A stretch of DNA of 44,930 bases from Pseudobutyrivibrio sp. (GTDB lineage Bacteria; Bacillota; Clostridia; Lachnospirales; Lachnospiraceae). The position numbers and the translations under genes were made by a program. The notes under the pieces are model-generated. The model was given only the letters and a program-made list of their open reading frames with translations, ran no database searches and had not been told where the DNA came from. The DNA lies in contig JAILAV010000090.1 of assembly GCA_024681435.1 (NCBI GenBank), forward strand, positions 1 to 44,930, read 5' to 3'. The number at the start of each line of letters is the position of its first letter. Positions within the stretch are counted from its first letter, which is position 1. Positions 41,155 to 44,930 of this stretch are shown one piece after another.

Positions 41155-41622
41155 ATGAATATTCTGCTTGTAATTGATATACAGCAAAAATATCTTAAAT
41201 CTTACAAACCTACGCTTGTTGATAGGGTTAATACTAGAATTGAAGAAGCTTTGAAAAAGGATATACCAGTTGTATATGTGAAAAACATTGGCATATCAGG
41301 CAAAGAGGAGTATTTTGAGTTTGCTGATGAGCTAAAAATAGAGTCTGATTGTATCTTTACGAAAAGATTCCCTAGCGCATTTACAAATGAGGAATTTGTA
41401 GAGTTCTTGCAGAAGATGGATGTTGAGTTTATCAACGTAGTCGGAGTTGACGGCAGATGTTGCGTATACAGAACCGTCATGAATGCAATCAAGCGAGGGT
41501 ACAAAGTAAGACTTATGATGGATGCAATTGAGGCACATAATGATAAGTTCTACTTCAAAGAGCTTGTTGCTATGGAAAAGGCAGGAGCTGAGGTTAATTC
41601 AAATTTAGAAGAGTTGGTGTAA
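41155..41622 (+). CDS. Isochorismatase-family cysteine hydrolase
   Basis: A 155-residue cysteine hydrolase of the isochorismatase/nicotinamidase superfamily. The triad is visible: Asp in LLVIDIQQKYL, Lys in FTKRFPSAFTNEEF and the nucleophile Cys in VVGVDGRCCVYRTVMNA. There are two adjacent Cys residues; the first sits in the usual position after a short turn, though many members have Cys-Val. The substrate is unknown; members hydrolyse amides or vinyl ethers such as nicotinamide or ureidoacrylate. It follows copA by 16 nt and may be read from the copper promoter, but a functional tie to copper is not evident. Confidence 0.85.
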   Translation: MNILLVIDIQQKYLKSYKPTLVDRVNTRIEEALKKDIPVVYVKNIGISGKEEYFEFADELKIESDCIFTKRFPSAFTNEEFVEFLQKMDVEFINVVGVDGRCCVYRTVMNAIKRGYKVRLMMDAIEAHNDKFYFKELVAMEKAGAEVNSNLEELV

Positions 41623-41642
41623 TAATGTGGGGGAATTTTTTT

Positions 41643-42170
41643 ATGAAAAATAGCAAAAAGCTTATCATCGCTTTGCTTGCTGTAGCAATAATAATTATAT
41701 GTTTGCTTACAGCATATTTTATAGAGAGAAAAAAATGTTATGTTGAACCAACAGAAATAACTTATTCTGTTGGGGGAGGTGATATTTATTCCTATACTCT
41801 ATATTCAATTAAAAAGGATACTCTTACATATTATGATTTTACTCAATATGGCCTAGATCATGATTATAAGTTTAATTATTATACTGATCCATTACCACCT
41901 GAAGGGGATTATGAAATGAAAGAGTGGAAAATGAAGGATGGTTCATGGGATAAGATAGTAGCAACCCTTCAAAATAACCTATTTATTGAGTATCCAGATA
42001 CTGTAGGTCCTGTCGTTATGGATGGTGGATATACAGGGATTTGTGTAGTTACAGATGATGAAATATATCATAGCTCTGCATATGTAAATATGGATTCAAA
42101 GGGTCTTAGATATAACGGATTTAAGCGAATATGCAAAGTTATTACTGAAGCTATTGATGATGCAAATTGA
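41643..42170 (+). CDS. Membrane-anchored hypothetical protein
   Basis: A 175-residue protein with an N-terminal membrane segment (KLIIALLAVAIIIICLLTAYFIE) and an extracytoplasmic domain rich in Tyr, Asp and Gly (YSVGGGDIYSYTLYSIKKDTL; GYTGICVVTDDEIYHSS). No family is recognised. The start is ATG 41643 behind GGGGGAA; a frame start at 41625 lacks a ribosome site. The stop is followed by a strong terminator, so this is the last gene of the transcript that probably includes the isochorismatase-like gene. Its function is unknown. Confidence 0.7.
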   Translation: MKNSKKLIIALLAVAIIIICLLTAYFIERKKCYVEPTEITYSVGGGDIYSYTLYSIKKDTLTYYDFTQYGLDHDYKFNYYTDPLPPEGDYEMKEWKMKDGSWDKIVATLQNNLFIEYPDTVGPVVMDGGYTGICVVTDDEIYHSSAYVNMDSKGLRYNGFKRICKVITEAIDDAN

Positions 42171-42177
42171 ATAATGG

Positions 42178-42226
42178 TACTCCCCATTTATGAGAGCATA
42201 ATGCATAAAATGGGGAGTATTTTTTT
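42178..42226 (+). terminator. Intrinsic terminator
   Basis: TACTCCCCATTTATG pairs with CATAAAATGGGGAGTA (one bulge), followed by seven T residues, 7 nt after the stop of the membrane-anchored protein. Confidence 0.9.
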
Positions 42227-42261
42227 GTGTAGTATTTGAGCAAAACCTTAAGTAAAAATAT

Positions 42262-42291
42262 TTGACATACCATAATGGCTTGGTGTATTTT
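42262..42291 (+). promoter_or_regulatory. Promoter of the second sugar ABC operon
   Basis: TTGACA is followed after 18 nt by TATTTT. Transcription would start near 42298, just before the first LacI-type operator. Two TATAAT hexamers (42322 and 42330) downstream lack a good -35. Confidence 0.55.
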
Positions 42292-42304
42292 ATAAGCATA
42301 GAAA

Positions 42305-42324
42305 ATATGGAACGGGTTCCATAT
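42305..42324. promoter_or_regulatory. LacI-type operator 1
   Basis: ATATGGAACGGGTTCCATAT is a 20-bp inverted repeat with a near-symmetrical centre, the form bound by LacI/GalR-family repressors. It lies just downstream of the promoter. No lacI-type gene is seen in the window. Confidence 0.75.
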
Positions 42325-42336
42325 AATAATATAATG

Positions 42337-42361
42337 ACGCAGGACCGGGCTGCGTTTTTTA
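42337..42361 (+). terminator. Leader terminator between the two operators
   Basis: ACGCAG/CTGCGT with a 7-nt loop is followed by six T residues, giving a compact intrinsic terminator inside the 5' leader, 55 nt before the binding-protein ATG. Confidence 0.65.
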
Positions 42362-42371
42362 TTGAGGGGAC

Positions 42372-42387
42372 ATGGAACGGGTTCCAT
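42372..42387. promoter_or_regulatory. LacI-type operator 2
   Basis: ATGGAACGGGTTCCAT repeats the core of operator 1 exactly, centred 65 bp downstream (about six helical turns). This permits looping or a transcription roadblock just before the ribosome site. Confidence 0.75.
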
Positions 42388-42415
42388 ATATGTTTTTACA
42401 ATAGGAGGAGAAAAA

Positions 42416-43774
42416 ATGAAAAGAAAAATTCTTTGCTCAGTTCTTGCCATTATGATGGCATCATCTCTTATGGCGTGCGGGTCTTCACAATCTACAGGTG
42501 GAGATGACAGCACAGTTACTGAAGGCGCAACACAAGGTGATATGGACGATGCCGTAATTACTATTTGGTCACCAAGTGATAAAGAATCTATTGAGAATTG
42601 GTGGGCAGAAAAGATTGACGAATGGAACACAGCTCATCCAGACATGAAGGCAGCTCGTGAGGCAATTGATCGTTCAGATTCATATGCATATGATAATAAA
42701 ATCGCAACAGCTGTAACATCAAATAGCCTTCCTTCAATATTCTTTGTAGACGGACCACAGGTTTCATACTATGCAGCTAATGGACTTATTGTTCCAATCA
42801 CCGATTATTTTAGTGATAGTATTGATGATTTTGATCCTGCAACACAGGCTCAATGTACATATGAAGGTGAATTATATGCAATATCAGCAACACAGTCTGG
42901 TGTAGCATTCTACTACAACAAGGATTTGTTAAAGGAATGTGGTGTTGATACTGATGACTTGGATTCAAGAACTATTGATAATCCAATAACATGGTCAGAA
43001 ATGGCAGAAATTGCTGAGAAATGTACAACAGATAGCTATGTAGGAACACATATTATTATGGACCACGGCGAGGGTATTCCTTATGCTCTTGAGCCAATGT
43101 ATATTTCAGAAGGTAAGGACTATATTTCAGATGATGGAACTACAGCAGATGGCTATGTAAATAGTGACGAATCTGTAAAGACAACAGCATTTCTTGCAGA
43201 CCTAATTGCAAAGGGTTATGCAAATGTAGATCCTATTACAGATGAGTTCTTAAATGGCGCATGCGCTACTGAGTTAGGTGGTTCATGGGATGTAGCTACA
43301 CTTGAGGCTAATGCAACTTTCGATTGGGGCGTAACATATTATCCAGTTGCTGATGATACTCGTAAGGCTGTTTCTCCATGTGGAGACTGGTCAGCAGCTG
43401 TTTCAAAGGATTGCGAAAATGTAGAGGCTACAGGTGAGTTCCTTAAATGGTTAATGAATACAGAAAATGTTGCTTCTTATGCAGATGCAATTGCTAAGCC
43501 TGCAACTAGAGCATCAGCTTATGATGAGGAATGTATGGCTTCTTATGCAGAAGGACCAAGAGCTTTATTCGTAGAACAGCTTCAAAATTCAGCTGCTCCT
43601 CGTCCAAGAACCCCATCATATGCAACTTTCTCAACAGATTATGCAGAAGCAATGTCAAATATCTTCTCAGAAGCTGCTTCGACAAAAGCTGTTGATGAAT
43701 CATACATTAAAGAACAGTTAGATTCTGTAGCAGACAGTTTTGCTGAAGATTATAACACTTACTATGCAAATTAA
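42416..43774 (+). CDS. Sugar-binding lipoprotein of second ABC transporter
   Basis: A 452-residue extracellular solute-binding protein of the family 1 sugar type. The signal peptide MKRKILCSVLAIMMASS ends with lipobox LMAC, followed by a Ser/Thr/Gly-rich linker. Binding-protein features are ITIWSPSDKESIENWWAEKIDEWN, LPSIFFVDGPQVSYYAANGLIVPITDYF, LYAISATQSGVAFYYNKDLLKECGVD and ACATELGGSWDVATLE. The start is ATG 42416 behind AGGAGGAG; the frame runs further back only into the operator. Twin LacI-type operators imply sugar induction. A strong hairpin after the stop separates it from the permease genes. The substrate is unknown. Confidence 0.92.
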   Translation: MKRKILCSVLAIMMASSLMACGSSQSTGGDDSTVTEGATQGDMDDAVITIWSPSDKESIENWWAEKIDEWNTAHPDMKAAREAIDRSDSYAYDNKIATAVTSNSLPSIFFVDGPQVSYYAANGLIVPITDYFSDSIDDFDPATQAQCTYEGELYAISATQSGVAFYYNKDLLKECGVDTDDLDSRTIDNPITWSEMAEIAEKCTTDSYVGTHIIMDHGEGIPYALEPMYISEGKDYISDDGTTADGYVNSDESVKTTAFLADLIAKGYANVDPITDEFLNGACATELGGSWDVATLEANATFDWGVTYYPVADDTRKAVSPCGDWSAAVSKDCENVEATGEFLKWLMNTENVASYADAIAKPATRASAYDEECMASYAEGPRALFVEQLQNSAAPRPRTPSYATFSTDYAEAMSNIFSEAASTKAVDESYIKEQLDSVADSFAEDYNTYYAN

Positions 43775-43800
43775 TTAGTAAGGCTTGATGATACTATGTT

Positions 43801-43830
43801 AAAAGTCGCATCAATTATGGTGCGACTTTT
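43801..43830 (+). terminator. Intra-operon terminator after the second binding-protein gene
   Basis: AAAAGTCGCA pairs perfectly with TGCGACTTTT over a 10-nt loop, with the stem ending in a T run. It lies 26 nt after the stop and before the permease gene. Confidence 0.8.
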
Positions 43831-43887
43831 ATATAGCATAGCTAGTAGCTTAGCAGTAAAGGAATTCTAAAAATAGGAGCAATATCG

Positions 43888-44784
43888 ATGGCAAAAACAG
43901 AGCAAAAGTCTGGAAGAAAACGGGATGAACGAATTGCTGGATATGTTTTTTCATTGCCTGCAGTAGCATTACTGATAGCGTTTTTGGTTGTACCAATTAT
44001 ATATACAGTGTACTATTCAGTATTCCAGTATCAAGTTATGAGACCAAACGATATAACATTTATTGGTTTTGAAAACTATCATAAATTGATTACTGATTCT
44101 GACTTCTGGATTTCGTTAAAAAATACGTTTTATTTCACTATTATAGTTGTGCCAGTTCAATGTGCATTAGCATTGACATTGGCAATGTTAGTATCAAAAA
44201 AATTTAAAGGTGTATCAGTATTTAGAACAATGTATTTTAGTCCACAGTTAACATCTATGGTTGTAATTGCTGTTCTTTGGACTGTTTTATACAATTCTAA
44301 TCCTAATACTGGACTAATTAATGCGCTCTTAGTAAATCTTGGTCTAGAACCAATTAATTTTTTGACCAATGAGAGAACGGCGATGAATTCAATCATCTTC
44401 ATGTCTGCATGGCAAGGAGCAGGCTATCAGATGATGATCTTTCTTGCAGGCTTGCAAGGAATTCCAAGAGATCAATACGAAGCTGCATCAGTTGATGGGG
44501 CAACACCTTGGCAACAGTTTTGTTTTGTCACAATACCAAATCTTAAAGGAACAATTAAGTATGTCATTATGATTACTATGATTCAGGCGATGAAGTTATT
44601 CACACAGCCATATGTAATGACACAGGGAGGTCCAAGAAATTCCACAAAAACCATGGTGTATTACATCTACACCCAGGGATTTCAAAAAGGAAATTTTGGA
44701 TATGCCTGTTCAGTTGCAGCTGTATTCTTTGTGATTGTTGTGGCAATGTCATTAATTTTGCAAAAAATAACATCAGAAGAATGA
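43888..44784 (+). CDS. Sugar ABC transporter permease (MalF/UgpA type)
   Basis: A 298-residue inner-membrane permease with six transmembrane segments. It begins with a short basic cytoplasmic tail, then RIAGYVFSLPAVALLIAFLVVPIIYTVYYSVF, typical of UgpA/MalF. The EAA loop is DQYEAASVDGATPWQQFCFVTIPNLKGTI; TQGGPRNSTKTMVYYIYTQGFQKGNFGYACSVAAVFF is the C-terminal signature. TAGGAGC precedes the ATG. It forms the channel with the next gene, which starts 12 nt downstream. No ATPase is visible before the window ends. Confidence 0.93.
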   Translation: MAKTEQKSGRKRDERIAGYVFSLPAVALLIAFLVVPIIYTVYYSVFQYQVMRPNDITFIGFENYHKLITDSDFWISLKNTFYFTIIVVPVQCALALTLAMLVSKKFKGVSVFRTMYFSPQLTSMVVIAVLWTVLYNSNPNTGLINALLVNLGLEPINFLTNERTAMNSIIFMSAWQGAGYQMMIFLAGLQGIPRDQYEAASVDGATPWQQFCFVTIPNLKGTIKYVIMITMIQAMKLFTQPYVMTQGGPRNSTKTMVYYIYTQGFQKGNFGYACSVAAVFFVIVVAMSLILQKITSEE

Positions 44785-44796
44785 AAGGAGTAGCTT

Positions 44797-44930
44797 ATGA
44801 AATCTTTAAAAGCACAGAAGGCGCTTCAGAAAATTCTATTCTATGCTGGTAATACAATAATTGGAATTATCTTTGTTTCTCCTTTGATTTGGATGATTTC
44901 AGCATCGTTAAAACCAGAAGCAAAAATATT
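44797..44930 (+). CDS. Sugar ABC transporter permease (MalG type), cut by window end
   Basis: The first 44 codons of a second permease: a basic N-terminal tail (MKSLKAQKALQKIL) and the first membrane segment (NTIIGIIFVSPLIWMISASLKP). The SPLIWMISASLKPEAKI pattern is the standard start of MalG/UgpE-type permeases. AAAGGAG precedes the ATG. It continues beyond the right edge of the window. Confidence 0.85.
   Translation, partial: MKSLKAQKALQKILFYAGNTIIGIIFVSPLIWMISASLKPEAKI

Noticed and set aside
42333-42415. Leader peptide starting at ATG 42333, in frame with the binding protein
   Set aside because: There is no ribosome site and the codons overlap the terminator and operator; the signal peptide begins cleanly at 42416.

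Overview
The window is a low-GC, gene-dense stretch of a Firmicutes chromosome, most likely a rumen or gut Lachnospiraceae of the Butyrivibrio/Pseudobutyrivibrio type. The basis is gene content and style: AGGAGG ribosome sites, a probable PPi-type phosphofructokinase, membrane-tethered GH5, intracellular GH43, arabinose genes, several small lipoproteins and a DUF711/ACT pair. The genus is inference. I saw no rRNA, tRNA, CRISPR array or insertion sequence.

Layout. 1-2.5 kb: 3' part of a large polymorphic-toxin-like gene and its probable immunity gene. 2.5-11.4 kb: single genes of mixed orientation (glyoxalase-like protein, orphan 2-hydroxyacyl-CoA dehydratase-like protein, lipoproteins, DMT transporter, GNAT, proC, phosphofructokinase, VanZ-like protein, and an XRE regulator with a small basic partner). 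11.5-25.6 kb: a long co-directional block: small acidic protein, GH5 endoglucanase, M24 aminopeptidase, polA, DUF975 protein, coaE, FtsA-like protein, WalJ-like hydrolase, ACT protein, DUF711 protein, Met8p-like dehydrogenase and S66 peptidase. Then eno, followed by about 700 bases with no gene but several hairpins and a 49-bp tandem repeat.

27.8-38.1 kb is a pentose locus. A minus-strand operon encodes a sugar-binding lipoprotein, two permeases and a cytoplasmic GH43 enzyme. Divergent from it are an AraC-type regulator and then araA, a transaldolase, a ribulokinase-like gene and araD. Together they would import arabinose-containing oligosaccharides, cleave them inside the cell and feed arabinose to xylulose-5-phosphate. 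No transporter ATPase is present, so a shared MsmX-type ATPase is probably used. 38.2-42.2 kb: a copper operon (csoR, copA with a C-terminal CopZ-like domain) with two CsoR-type operators, then an isochorismatase-like gene and a membrane-anchored unknown. From 42.2 kb to the end is a second sugar ABC system behind twin LacI-type operators.

The strongest unexplained signals are: three 86-88-nt intercistronic hairpins of one architecture (two nearly identical, with compensatory base changes); an internal ribosome site and ATG in copA that could make free CopZ; a leader terminator between two LacI-type operators; and a hairpin-rich gene-free region after eno.
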